The notes: a model not told the origin generated them from the sequence alone. 64,000 nt of DNA from an uncultured Lachnospiraceae bacterium (GCA_944382125.1 CALWMV010000003.1:18050-82049); one strand, 5' to 3'; shown: positions 44,251 to 52,537, counted from the stretch's first letter. A program made the numbers and translations.

Positions 44251-44462
44251 ATCCTTACCTCTCCTATATCCTTCAGAAATTGAACGACCTTTTTCACCTG
44301 ATACCTATAAAGCTCGTTCCCTGGATGCGGGCCATCAAATTGAAGCACCCGCTTTGTTTTTGTATGCACAAATCCAATACTAGAGCCTCGCCCTCCATAA
44401 AAGATTTTACAATCACATTTTTTCATCAATGTGTATAGCTCATTCTTTGTAAAATTTTTAGG
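44247..44462 (-). pseudogene. HicA-like mRNA interferase remnant
   Basis: An open frame whose last 70 residues match the HicA branch with GSR/GSS and PHPGN motifs: NFTKNELYTLMKKCDC, GGRGSSIGFVH, RVLQFDGPHPGNELYRY and QVKKVVQFLKDIGEV. No usable start precedes the first helix; the only in-frame ATG (44426) would yield 59 residues lacking it, and no good Shine-Dalgarno is present. Together with the truncated HicB it reads as a decayed toxin-antitoxin module just past the tatD terminator. Confidence 0.65.
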
Positions 44463-44501
44463 CTCCGGTCTACTGCTTTTTAATAAAGCATACTTTTTTA
44501 G

Positions 44502-44524
44502 AAAAAGGGCGGCATATGCCGTCC
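44502..44524 (-). terminator. terminator of the traX-tatD unit
   Basis: Eight-pair stem GGGCGGCA/TGCCGTCC (44507-44524, one G-T pair) followed by TTTTT on the minus strand, 12 bases beyond the tatD stop. Confidence 0.85.
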
Positions 44525-44535
44525 TCAAATTTACT

Positions 44536-45321
44536 TTATTCCAAGCCAAACAGCCTGCAGCCATTTTCCCAGGTGATCTTCTCCACCTCATCCGGGGAAA
44601 GGCCCTTTATCTCGGCTATCCTGTCTCTTACTGCCGGCAGATACAGGGAGGAATTGCGCTCTCCCCTGTGGGGTGTCGGCGCCAGATAAGGACAGTCGGT
44701 CTCAAGAAGGATATGCTCTATCGGTACGTGCTCGAGGACCTTGGTAAGCTTCCTCTGTCCCTCATAGGTCACTACCCCGCCGAAGCCAAGATAATATCCC
44801 ATGGACACATATTCCTTTGCGGCCTCACTGGCATAAGAATAGCAGTGCATTACCACTCTCCTTATCCCATGCTCATAGGCCCTGTGCATGATGTCCATGG
44901 TATCCTCCGAAGCATTGCGTGAATGTATGATGACAGGAAGCTCCAGCTCCTTCGCCAGCATGAGCTGTTCCCAGAACCACTTTTTCTGGGTATATTTATC
45001 CACCTTATCCTCATAAACTCCGAAACCATGGTAGTCCAGGCCTATCTCTCCTATGGCCACCACCTTTTCATGGGAAGCCAGCCTGCGGAGCTCATCTATC
45101 CATTCACTGTTCATCTCTCCGCAGTCATCCGGATGCACTCCCACTGCCGCATAAAAATAGTCATACTTTTCTGAAAGCTCTACGCTGTTTCTGGAGCCCG
45201 AAAGCCTGGCTCCCACATTGACTACCCTGCCAATCCCATGTGAAGGGAGCGATGCGATCAGCTCCTCCCTGTCCTCATCAAATTCCCTTGAATCATAATG
45301 TGCATGTGTATCAAATATCAT
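44536..45321 (-). CDS. tatD: TatD family metal-dependent hydrolase
   Basis: A 261-residue TIM-barrel metalloenzyme of the amidohydrolase superfamily with putative DNase activity. It has the metal-binding FDTHAHYD at the N-terminus, AIGEIGLDYHGFG near residue 88, PVIIHSRNASEDT near residue 123, VVMHCYSYASEAA and ILLETDCPYLAPTPHRGERN near residue 202. In Clostridia tatD usually follows metG, and only a traX-like gene intervenes here. AGGTGAT precedes the ATG at 45321. Confidence 0.95.
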   Translation of the reverse strand: MIFDTHAHYDSREFDEDREELIASLPSHGIGRVVNVGARLSGSRNSVELSEKYDYFYAAVGVHPDDCGEMNSEWIDELRRLASHEKVVAIGEIGLDYHGFGVYEDKVDKYTQKKWFWEQLMLAKELELPVIIHSRNASEDTMDIMHRAYEHGIRRVVMHCYSYASEAAKEYVSMGYYLGFGGVVTYEGQRKLTKVLEHVPIEHILLETDCPYLAPTPHRGERNSSLYLPAVRDRIAEIKGLSPDEVEKITWENGCRLFGLE

Positions 45322-45325
45322 CTCA

Positions 45326-46099
45326 TCACCTGTTAGCAAAATAGACCATCAGATAGAAAAGCAGCATATGTGCCGGATAAAAGATATAAAAGAAATACTT
45401 CATCGGCACAGAACCCCTCTTTTCATTATAAAACCGTATCAGTATGAAGGACAGAGCCGATACGCAGTAATAGCTCAGGCTCTCTGCGGCACTGAGTACC
45501 ACTCCCGTCACAAGCTGGGCTGCCTTATCCTTCCTCAGCATATACATAAGACATATAAATATCACTCCCAGTGCTCCGTAATCAGACCTTATGAACCATG
45601 CCAGAGCGGCTCCGGCTGCCATTATCAGAAGCCTGAGTATCAGAGGCCACTGCCTCGCACATTTTATCAGGAACAGGGTGATCAAAGCCACACTGTAGGT
45701 AAAGAGCACATTCTGATAGGATATATCAAAAAGCACATGCCTCGTGGCAAGGTCAAAGGGCACCTCCGATATCAGAGCGTATATAAGCATCCTGAGTATA
45801 TATTTACGGACATTGGAGGTACGGATAAAGCCCTCTGCTATCATATAGGCAAATATGGGAAAGGACATCCTTCCGAAAAATCTAAGCACTCTGGCAAAGT
45901 CATACCAGGCCTGTCCTGCTTCAGTGGCCAGGGCCAGTCTCCAGTACTCCGGATTGAGTCCGTAGAGCACTCCGTTCTCTATCAGCATGAAGCCTATGCT
46001 GTCGCAGAGCATAAGAAAACAGGCAATCATTTTTAACTGATTGCCTGAAAAGCCTCTTAATCTTCTTTTTTTGAATTCCAGCTTTATCGTTCTTGCCAT
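45326..46099 (-). CDS. TraX-like membrane protein
   Basis: A 257-residue polytopic membrane protein with about seven hydrophobic segments. The TraX family features are GNQLKMIACFLMLCDSIGFML at the start, FGRMSFPIFAYMIAEGFIRTSNVRKYILRMLIYALISEVPFD in the middle, and YNEKRGSVPMKYFFYIFYPAHMLLFYL at the end. F-plasmid TraX acetylates pilin, but most chromosomal homologues are uncharacterised and resemble acyltransferase-3 enzymes. It lies between metG and tatD, with AAGGCG before the ATG. Confidence 0.88.
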   Translation of the reverse strand: MARTIKLEFKKRRLRGFSGNQLKMIACFLMLCDSIGFMLIENGVLYGLNPEYWRLALATEAGQAWYDFARVLRFFGRMSFPIFAYMIAEGFIRTSNVRKYILRMLIYALISEVPFDLATRHVLFDISYQNVLFTYSVALITLFLIKCARQWPLILRLLIMAAGAALAWFIRSDYGALGVIFICLMYMLRKDKAAQLVTGVVLSAAESLSYYCVSALSFILIRFYNEKRGSVPMKYFFYIFYPAHMLLFYLMVYFANR

Positions 46100-46170
46100 A
46101 AATCGCCTTTATATATGCACGGCCCCATATCCTGATGGGATCATTCATCCGAGGCCCCGGATCCGCTTTA

Positions 46171-48165
46171 TCAGCAGATCTCTGCTCCGCCCTCTATGGA
46201 ATCGGCCTTGTCAGGAGTCATAAGGGATATCTCTCCGTCAGCAGACTCTGCACAGAGCAGCATGCCCTGAGACTCATAACCTGCTATCTTCCTGGGTGCC
46301 AGGTTGCAGATCACCATGACCTTCTTACCCACCATGTCCTCCGGCTTATACCACTTCTTGATACCGGAGAGTATGGTCCTGACCTCATTTCCTATCTTTA
46401 CGGTCTCCTTTAAGAGCTTCTTGGAGTTCGGCACCTCTTCGCAGGCTATGACCTCACCTACCCTGAGCTCCATCTTTGCAAAATCATCATACTCGATGAG
46501 GGGCTTATGCTCTATGGCAGGGGTCTCCGGCTCAGCCTCTTCCTTCTTCTCTTCGGTCTTTTCCCTGAGGGCCTCGGGGATCAGAGACTCGGCAAACTTA
46601 AGGACCTCTTCCACATCCTTCCTTGCAAAGAGCATCTCCGGCTTCTCGGTCACTTTATTGCCGTTAGGATAGAGCCCGAAGGTATCCATGTCATCCCAGC
46701 TGCGCTTCTCCGTATTGAGCTCGGAAAGTATCTTTGCCGAGGTCTCGGGCATGAAGCTCGAAAGCAGGGAGGCTCCTATGGTTATGCCCTCGGTAAGGTT
46801 ATAGAGCACCGTCTTAAGACGCTCCTGCTTTGTCTCATCCTTTGCCAGGATCCAGGGCATGGTCTCGTCGATATATTTGTTGCAGCGTCTGAAGATATTG
46901 AAGGTCTCCGTGATGGCATCAGCCACTCTGAGGGCATCCATCTTCTCGTCTGCCTTTCTTGCGCAATCCAGTATATAATCTGCAAGCTCGTCATCCACGG
47001 GCTCCTCGGCATCATTGTTTTCTACCACGCCGCCAAAGTACTTATTGGTCATGCTGATGGTCCTGGATACCAGATTTCCGAGGATATTTGCCAGATCGGA
47101 ATTATATCTTTCAGTCATAAGCTCCCAGCTTATGCTTCCGTCATTTTCAAAGGGCATCTCATGGAGCACGAAATACCTTACTGCATCCACTCCGAACTCC
47201 TTCACAAGGTCATCGGCATAGATCACATTGCCCTTGGACTTTGACATCTTGCCGTCTGCAAGCAGGAGCCAGGGATGACCGAATACCTGCTTCGGCAGAG
47301 GCTGGTCAAGGGACATCAGGAATATGGGCCAGTAAATGGTATGGAAACGGATGATATCCTTGCCGATAAGGTGAAGATCCGCAGGCCAGTACTTCTTATA
47401 TGTGTCGTCTCCGCTGTCCGTATCCGGATCATATCCCACACCGGTCAGATAGTTCGTAAGGGCATCCAGCCAAACATAAACCACATGCTTCGGATCAAAA
47501 TCCACGGGTATGCCCCACTTGAAGGAGGTCCTGGATACACAGAGATCCTGAAGTCCCGGGATGAGGAAATTGTTCATCATCTCATTCTTACGGGATACGG
47601 GCTGTATGAACTCGGGATGGGTATTGATATGGTCTATAAGCCTCTGGGCATATTTGCTCATACGGAAGAAATAAGCTTCCTCGCTGGCCTTCTGCACCGG
47701 TCTTCCGCAGTCAGGGCAGCATCCGTCCTTAAGCTGAGACTCTGTCCAGAAGGACTCGCAGGGGGTGCAGTACCAGCCCTCATACTTGCCCTTATAGATG
47801 TCTCCCTTGTCATACATCTTCTTGAATATCTTCTGGACCTTTTTGACATGATCCTCGTCCGTAGTACGGATGAATTTATCATAGGAGGTATCCATGAGAT
47901 CCCAGATACGCTTTATCTCCGCTGCCACCTGATCCACGAAGGCCTGGGGCGTAAGGCCTGCAGCCTTTGCCTTCTCCTCTATCTTGACACCGTGCTCGTC
48001 GGTACCTGTCATGAAGCGGACCGAATAGCCCTGCTCCCTTCTGTACCTTGCAATTGCATCAGCCAGCACTATCTCGTAGGTATTGCCTATATGAGGCTTG
48101 CCCGAGGTATAGGCTATGGCTGTGGTGATATAATAGGGCTTGTCCTTATGTGCGTTCTCTCTCAT
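46171..48165 (-). CDS. metG: methionyl-tRNA synthetase
   Basis: A 664-residue class I synthetase. The HIGH-type motif is KPHIGNTYE near residue 18 and the KMSKS loop is KMSKSKGN near residue 300. A zinc knuckle pair (CTPCESFW and CCPDCGRPV) lies between. The C-terminal domain (YDDFAKMELRVGEVIACEEVPNS) is the tRNA-binding EMAP/Arc1p-type module giving the dimeric bacterial form. GGGGAAG precedes the ATG. No T-box leader is visible upstream. Confidence 0.97.
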   Translation of the reverse strand: MRENAHKDKPYYITTAIAYTSGKPHIGNTYEIVLADAIARYRREQGYSVRFMTGTDEHGVKIEEKAKAAGLTPQAFVDQVAAEIKRIWDLMDTSYDKFIRTTDEDHVKKVQKIFKKMYDKGDIYKGKYEGWYCTPCESFWTESQLKDGCCPDCGRPVQKASEEAYFFRMSKYAQRLIDHINTHPEFIQPVSRKNEMMNNFLIPGLQDLCVSRTSFKWGIPVDFDPKHVVYVWLDALTNYLTGVGYDPDTDSGDDTYKKYWPADLHLIGKDIIRFHTIYWPIFLMSLDQPLPKQVFGHPWLLLADGKMSKSKGNVIYADDLVKEFGVDAVRYFVLHEMPFENDGSISWELMTERYNSDLANILGNLVSRTISMTNKYFGGVVENNDAEEPVDDELADYILDCARKADEKMDALRVADAITETFNIFRRCNKYIDETMPWILAKDETKQERLKTVLYNLTEGITIGASLLSSFMPETSAKILSELNTEKRSWDDMDTFGLYPNGNKVTEKPEMLFARKDVEEVLKFAESLIPEALREKTEEKKEEAEPETPAIEHKPLIEYDDFAKMELRVGEVIACEEVPNSKKLLKETVKIGNEVRTILSGIKKWYKPEDMVGKKVMVICNLAPRKIAGYESQGMLLCAESADGEISLMTPDKADSIEGGAEIC

Positions 48166-48246
48166 CAGATATCTTCCCCCTGTCCTTTGTCTCTTGCTGA
48201 TCCCATATGGAAGGATCCCCCGGAGACATTTTTTTCTTTAAAGCAC

Positions 48247-48271
48247 AATAACCGCAAAGTTTGCGGTTATT
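48247..48271. terminator. palindromic hairpin between gerMN gene and metG
   Basis: AATAACCGCAAA and TTTGCGGTTATT are perfect complements separated by one base, so the effective loop must open a few pairs. The downstream minus-strand tract is only mildly T-rich, so termination would be partial. Confidence 0.55.
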
Positions 48272-48407
48272 GTATCACAGTATAAAATATTTTTAAAGCT
48301 GTTCTTTGTCCTTGGGGCCCTGCAGCAAAGCCATGGAAATATGCCTTCCCGGGGTCTCTGCCGCCTCCGTTTTTTGCCTCGGATACAGGCTTTCCGATAA
48401 ATGCGCC

Positions 48408-49058
48408 TTACTTTATGGCTGCGTAATCGTCCACAAAGGTCCTCTGGCCGTAGCTCTCTCCGCCCACCTCGAGCTCGATGGAATTAAGGCCCAGATTCTC
48501 TATAAATGTGTTGCAGATGCAGGTCACGATCTGCTCCTCGCTGGCTGAATCATAGCCGGCCTTAAGGGTATTGAGCTTAAGCACCGCATCTCCTCCTTCG
48601 TTGGAGAAGGCCTCGACCTCGGTATCTGCCTCTACCACATCATTGTTTATCATTGCAGCTATGAGGCTGTCTGCATCGCAGACATCAACGGTGTCAAAAA
48701 GCTGGTATATGCCATAATTTGCTGCAGCATAAAGGCAGATCATGGTGCCCTCCTGGGCAGCCTCTCCCTGCTGCTTGTCCTCAGGATAGTTGGGATTGAT
48801 CGTTGCCTCCTGGGTCTCCATCATGCCGGGGCCTCCGTTGACTCCGGTGGGAGCATCTGCAGGTATGGAGTAAGTGGAATCTGTCTCCAGAAGTCCCTCG
48901 GCCTGAGTGGTCTGGGAAAGGATATCTCCTATAACTGCTGCGGACATCTCCATCTCGTCTGAAGCTGCCTCTGTTTCTGAAGAGGAGCCGCAGGCTGCAA
49001 AGGCCAGGGCCGCTGCGCATATCATCATAGCTACGGATAACTTCTTTATCATCTTCAC
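48408..49058 (-). CDS. GerMN-domain lipoprotein
   Basis: A 216-residue lipoprotein: signal peptide with lipobox AFAAC near residue 22, an acidic Ser/Glu-rich linker, then a GerMN domain at about residues 105-205 (LIAAMINNDVVEADTEVEAFS, AVLKLNTLKAGYDSASEEQI, FIENLGLNSIELEVGGE). GerMN is found in spore germination protein GerM and other wall-associated lipoproteins; the function here is unknown and sporulation cannot be inferred from it. GTG is the likely start, ten bases from GGAGGG; an ATG two codons on is possible. Confidence 0.8.
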   Translation of the reverse strand: MKMIKKLSVAMMICAAALAFAACGSSSETEAASDEMEMSAAVIGDILSQTTQAEGLLETDSTYSIPADAPTGVNGGPGMMETQEATINPNYPEDKQQGEAAQEGTMICLYAAANYGIYQLFDTVDVCDADSLIAAMINNDVVEADTEVEAFSNEGGDAVLKLNTLKAGYDSASEEQIVTCICNTFIENLGLNSIELEVGGESYGQRTFVDDYAAIK

Positions 49059-49235
49059 TTTATTAAAACCCTCCAGTAACTTATAGATAAGGTATTATAA
49101 TTGTAAAACCACCTAACTGATTATATCAAAAAAAATATTTTTATCTATATACAGATGTGCATAAAAACTTACAAAATTCTTAGGAATGGATGTTTTATAT
49201 GTAAAATCCTTAAATAAAGTAATATTGACAGCATC

Positions 49236-49263
49236 TTGACATTTCCCCTGCGGAACCTATAAT
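49236..49263 (+). promoter_or_regulatory. promoter of the FMN riboswitch-ribU unit
   Basis: TTGACA (49236-49241), 16-base spacer, TATAAT (49258-49263). A second TTGACA at 49225-49230 is too far upstream to pair with this -10. The start site would lie about 20 bases before the aptamer. Confidence 0.85.
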
Positions 49264-49287
49264 TAAAGCGTAATTTAAATATGAAAA

Positions 49288-49394
49288 AGTCTTCAGGGCA
49301 GGGTGAGATTCCCGATCGGCGGTAAAGTCCGCGAGCTTAGGCACGACCCGGTGTGACTCCGGGACCGACAGTATAGTCTGGATGAAAGAAGATG
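49288..49394 (+). promoter_or_regulatory. FMN riboswitch (RFN element)
   Basis: Conserved RFN segments occur in order: CTTCAGGGCAGGGTGAGATT, CCCGATCGGCGGTA, AGTCCGCGAGC, GACCCGGTGTGACTCCGGG, ACCGACAGTATAGTCTGGATG, and the closing GAAAGAAGAT that pairs with the start. It binds FMN and switches off the downstream gene, here ribU, through the terminator at 49451-49482. Confidence 0.97.
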
Positions 49395-49450
49395 TATACG
49401 TGGATGCGGATCCTTTATATGGATCCCGGTATTTATTTTTTGCGTATATC

Positions 49451-49482
49451 ACACCCGAAGGCCTTTTCGGGTGTGTTTTTTA
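49451..49482 (+). terminator. expression-platform terminator of the FMN riboswitch
   Basis: ACACCCGAA (49451-49459) pairs with TTCGGGTGT (49466-49474), followed by GTTTTTT. It lies about 60 bases after the aptamer and 110 bases before the ribU start, the usual place for FMN-dependent transcription termination. Confidence 0.88.
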
Positions 49483-49590
49483 TTACGGGAGCTGTCATGG
49501 GGAGCTGTCGATCTCTTTGGCCGCTGCTCTATGATCCCTCCTCCTGATAAAAGGCACGCCGCATATCTTTTCAACAGGAGGTACAGTAAA

Positions 49591-50154
49591 ATGAGCATGA
49601 ACGAAAGCTCAAAAGCAACAAAGCGCATCGTCGTGACTGCGATGCTGTCAGCGGTGGCCTATGTGGTGATGGTAGCCATACACCTCAACATAGTCCCTGC
49701 CGCACCTTTCCTTACCTATGACCCTAAGGACGTGATCATTTCCATCGGCGGCTTTATCTACGGCCCCGCCGAGGTACTCATCATCTCCGTCATCGTTTCC
49801 TTCCTGGAGATGATAACCGTCAGTGATACAGGCATCATAGGCTTCGTAATGCAGGTCATAGCCACTCTCTCCTTTGCTGGAGTCGCTGCCCTGATATATA
49901 AGAAGCTCCATACCAGAAAGGGCGCTCTCATATCCCTTGTCTGCGGCACCCTCAGCATGGCAGTGATAATGGTGCTCTGGAACCTGCTCCTGTCCCCCCT
50001 TTATCTGGGTACCGACAGAGCCACAGTGGCAGCCATGCTCGTTCCCGCAATCATACCCTTTAATGTACTGAAGGGCGTGATAAATTCCGTGGTGGTCATG
50101 CTTATTTATAAGCCCATAGTCAGGGCTCTCAGAAAGACGGGCTTTGTGATCTGA
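49591..50154 (+). CDS. ribU: riboflavin ECF transporter S component
   Basis: A 187-residue integral membrane protein with five to six helices that captures riboflavin and works with a shared energising module (EcfT, EcfA), not encoded nearby. Family features: IVVTAMLSAVAYVVMV, YDPKDVIISIGGFIYGPAEVLIISVIVSFLE with the typical D-P-K turn, and NVLKGVINSVVVMLIYKPIV at the C-terminus. AGGAGGT (49576-49582) fixes the ATG at 49591, well downstream of earlier in-frame starts. Control by the FMN riboswitch fits the function exactly. Confidence 0.95.
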   Translation: MSMNESSKATKRIVVTAMLSAVAYVVMVAIHLNIVPAAPFLTYDPKDVIISIGGFIYGPAEVLIISVIVSFLEMITVSDTGIIGFVMQVIATLSFAGVAALIYKKLHTRKGALISLVCGTLSMAVIMVLWNLLLSPLYLGTDRATVAAMLVPAIIPFNVLKGVINSVVVMLIYKPIVRALRKTGFVI

Positions 50155-50233
50155 TCTGAGGATCTGGTACTGAAGCACTGCCTTGGCAAAGACTTTTTCC
50201 CGCATATCGGGCTTACTGATATCAACGCAGCAC

Positions 50234-50262
50234 TTGACTTAGGTCCTGGATTATGATATTTA
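50234..50262 (+). promoter_or_regulatory. possible promoter of the ABC-F leader
   Basis: TTGACT (50234-50239) with TATTTA 17 bases downstream (50257-50262), or GATATT at 15 bases. The -10 is weak, but placement suits a transcript beginning about 25 bases before the leader ORF. Confidence 0.4.
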
Positions 50263-50292
50263 TTGAAATAAATAAAGCAGTGAGGTGAAAGG

Positions 50293-50316
50293 ATGTTAAA
50301 TATTTCCTGCAAGTAA
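50293..50316 (+). CDS. leader peptide MLNISCK (uORF) of the ABC-F attenuator
   Basis: Seven codons, ATG TTA AAT ATT TCC TGC and AAG, then TAA, preceded at proper distance by GAGGTGAAAG (50282-50291), a Shine-Dalgarno as good as that of the main gene. The bases TTTCCTGC inside it (50303-50310) can pair with GCGGGAAA at 50368-50375. A ribosome stalled here by a drug would mask them. Short leader peptides of this kind precede many ribosome-protection ABC-F and erm genes. Confidence 0.72.
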   Translation: MLNISCK

Positions 50317-50456
50317 ATTTTATACTGATGGCAATAAGCGTTATTTCAGCTGCTTTATGCCATTATTGCGGGAAAGCTTAACATATACACATCTATCGGC
50401 AGGTATACCGTACTTATCCACGGGCTGCAGGGACTTTCCCGCAGTCCGTGTTTTTA
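50303..50456 (+). promoter_or_regulatory. transcription attenuator upstream of the ABC-F gene
   Basis: Four mutually exclusive segments are seen. A: TTTCCTGC (50303-50310) in the uORF. B: GCGGGAAAG (50368-50376), pairing with A (one G-U) or with C; GCAATAA (50331-50337) also pairs with TTATTGC (50363-50369), overlapping B. C: CTTTCCCGC (50434-50442), perfectly complementary to B over nine bases. C also forms the 3' half of the terminator hairpin. A:B pairing leaves the terminator free; masking of A by a stalled ribosome frees B to capture C and allow read-through. Confidence 0.7.
50419..50455 (+). terminator. intrinsic terminator within the ABC-F leader
   Basis: CACGGGCTGCAGGGA and TCCCGCAGTCCGTG form a stem with small internal mismatches and a short CTT loop, followed by TTTTT, about 50 bases upstream of the ABC-F start codon. 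Confidence 0.85.
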
Positions 50457-50502
50457 TGTGCAGCTTTCCAATTCCCGGCAAAGCTTGAGAGGAGGTATAT
50501 CC

Positions 50503-51963
50503 ATGTCCATGATAAAAGTTGAAGGTCTCACATTTTCCTATCCGGGAAGCTATGATGATATATTTGAAAATGTAAGCTTTACCATAGATACCGACTGGAA
50601 GCTGGGCTTTGTAGGGCGGAACGGAAGAGGCAAGACCACCTTCCTCAATCTGCTCATGGGAAGATATGAATATCAGGGAAATATAATAAGCTCAGTGGAA
50701 TTTGATTATTTCCCTTATCCGGTGGAAAATATGTCGCTTATGACCCTGGATGTACTGGCTGATGTCTGCCCTCAGGCTGAAGAATGGGAACTGATAAGAG
50801 AGCTTAATTATCTGGAGGTTGATCCGGATGTGCTCTGGAGACCCTTTGAAACTCTCTCAAACGGGGAACGTACCAAGGTTTTGCTGGCTGCCCTCTTCCT
50901 TAACGAGGGACATTTCCTCCTGATCGACGAGCCGACCAACCATCTGGACACTGCCGGGAGGGAGCTTCTGGCCTCCTATCTCCGAAAAAAGAAGGGCTTC
51001 ATACTGGTATCCCATGACCGGCATTTCCTTGATGGATGCGTGGATCATATACTGTCCATAAACCGTATGGATATCGAAGTGAGAGCCGGGAACTTTTCAT
51101 CCTGGTTTCAGGATTTTCAGAAAAAGCAGGAGGCAGAGGCTGCCATGGATAAGCGCCTCAGATCCGACATATCCCGCCTTAAAAGATCAGCCCGCCGCAC
51201 TGCAGACTGGTCTGACAAAGTAGAGGCCTCCAAGACCGGCGCTGCTGACAAGGGCTATGTGGGCCATATGGCCGCCAAGATGATGAAGCGTTCCAAGTCC
51301 ATAGAGCAGCGTCAGCAGAAGGCCATAGAAGAAAAGCAGAAACTTTTAAAAAATGTGGAAACTGCCGAATCCCTTAAGCTTTCTCCCCTCTCATATCACA
51401 GCGACAGGCTTATCTCCTTTTCCGGGGTATCCGTGCTCTATGATGGCACAAAAGCCTGCGGCCCTGTCACCTTTTCCGTGCACAGAGGAGATAGGCTGAT
51501 ACTGGAGGGCAGAAACGGAAGCGGAAAAAGCAGTCTGCTTAAGCTCATGACGGGAGCGCCCATAGAGTATAAGGGCAAACTATCCACAGGCTCCGGTCTT
51601 ATCATCTCCTATGTCCCTCAGGATACGTCCTTCCTTCTGGGCAGCATATCAGAGCTTGAACAGTCCCAGGGCCTTGATGCAGCTCTTTTCCGGGCCATAC
51701 TCCGTAAGCTCGGCTTTGAAAGGGTAATGTTTGAAAAGGACATGTCTGATTTTTCAGAGGGCCAGAAGAAAAAGGTACTGATCGCAAAAAGCTTATGCGA
51801 AAAGGCCCATCTCTATATCTGGGATGAGCCTCTGAATTTCATTGATATATACAGCCGTATGCAGATAGAAGAGCTGATCCTGGAATATCGTCCCACAATG
51901 GTGCTGGTGGAACATGACCGGGCCTTCCGGGAACGGGTGGGCACCAGGACCGTTGCTTTATAA
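50503..51963 (+). CDS. Lsa-type ABC-F ribosomal protection protein
   Basis: A 486-residue cytoplasmic protein with two ABC ATPase domains and no membrane segment. Walker A sites are GRNGRGKTT and GRNGSGKSS, signatures LSNGERTKV and FSEGQKKKV, Walker B LIDEPTNHLD and IWDEPLNFID, with both catalytic glutamates. The P-site tRNA-interacting linker at about residues 190-285 is basic (SDISRLKRSARRTADW, GHMAAKMMKRSKSIEQR). The stretch NYLEVDPDVLWRPFETLSNG closely resembles Lsa(A), which confers lincosamide, streptogramin A and pleuromutilin resistance. AGGAGG (50490-50495) fixes the ATG. The leader suggests drug induction. Actual resistance is untested. Confidence 0.88.
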   Translation: MSMIKVEGLTFSYPGSYDDIFENVSFTIDTDWKLGFVGRNGRGKTTFLNLLMGRYEYQGNIISSVEFDYFPYPVENMSLMTLDVLADVCPQAEEWELIRELNYLEVDPDVLWRPFETLSNGERTKVLLAALFLNEGHFLLIDEPTNHLDTAGRELLASYLRKKKGFILVSHDRHFLDGCVDHILSINRMDIEVRAGNFSSWFQDFQKKQEAEAAMDKRLRSDISRLKRSARRTADWSDKVEASKTGAADKGYVGHMAAKMMKRSKSIEQRQQKAIEEKQKLLKNVETAESLKLSPLSYHSDRLISFSGVSVLYDGTKACGPVTFSVHRGDRLILEGRNGSGKSSLLKLMTGAPIEYKGKLSTGSGLIISYVPQDTSFLLGSISELEQSQGLDAALFRAILRKLGFERVMFEKDMSDFSEGQKKKVLIAKSLCEKAHLYIWDEPLNFIDIYSRMQIEELILEYRPTMVLVEHDRAFRERVGTRTVAL

Positions 51964-52063
51964 GCTAAATGCCTCCGAAAGCGGAGACATTGTTTATTTC
52001 ACAGAATATTTCCGGCATTTATGCCATTTTTATTCAATAGGTTTCGGCAGGATCGAAAAGGGT

Positions 52064-52537
52064 TCAGGCCTCTATCAGCTTTGACACATCCACCCAGTCC
52101 TTATAGCCTGAAGTCTGCTCAAGCTCTGGTATGGTGAGCTCTATGGCTGAGTTATCGCTTCCCGCAGCGGGAAATACGGTCTCAAAGCGCTTCAGGGACT
52201 CATCCAGATATACGGTCACGCCTTCCTTTACGGCAAAGGGGCAGACTCCCCCGTGGGGATGTCCCACCAGCTCCACAAGCTGATCCCCTGTCAGCATCTT
52301 GGCCTTGGTGTGGAAGGTGTCCTTGAACTTGCGGTTATCCACCTTGACATCTCCCGCAAGAAGTATCAGTATAGGCGCTCCATCCACCATGAAGGACATG
52401 GTCTTTGCTATCCTGCAGGGCTCGGTTCCCGCCGCCTTTGCCGCAAGCTCCACGGTCTCGCTGGAAAGCTCAAACTCCAGTACCCGATCCTCCATGCCAT
52501 ACTGTCTGAAATATTCCCTGACTGTCTCTACTGACAT
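52064..52537 (-). CDS. YbaK/EbsC-type aminoacyl-tRNA deacylase
   Basis: A 157-residue editing-domain protein of the YbaK/ProX family that hydrolyses mischarged tRNAs such as Cys-tRNA-Pro. It has ETVELAAKAAGTEPCRIAKTMSF with the key lysine, ILLAGDVKVDNRKFKDTF, LVGHPHGGVCPFAVKEGVTVYLD and the C-terminal GSDNSAIELTIPEL. It could complement the editing-domain-less ProRS of this genome (2116-3564). It follows a terminator and is likely transcribed on its own; AGGAGG precedes the ATG. Confidence 0.9.
   Translation of the reverse strand: MSVETVREYFRQYGMEDRVLEFELSSETVELAAKAAGTEPCRIAKTMSFMVDGAPILILLAGDVKVDNRKFKDTFHTKAKMLTGDQLVELVGHPHGGVCPFAVKEGVTVYLDESLKRFETVFPAAGSDNSAIELTIPELEQTSGYKDWVDVSKLIEA

Noticed and set aside
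48408..49058. GerMN lipoprotein as evidence of sporulation
   Set aside because: GerMN domains also occur in non-sporulating bacteria, and no other sporulation gene is in the window.
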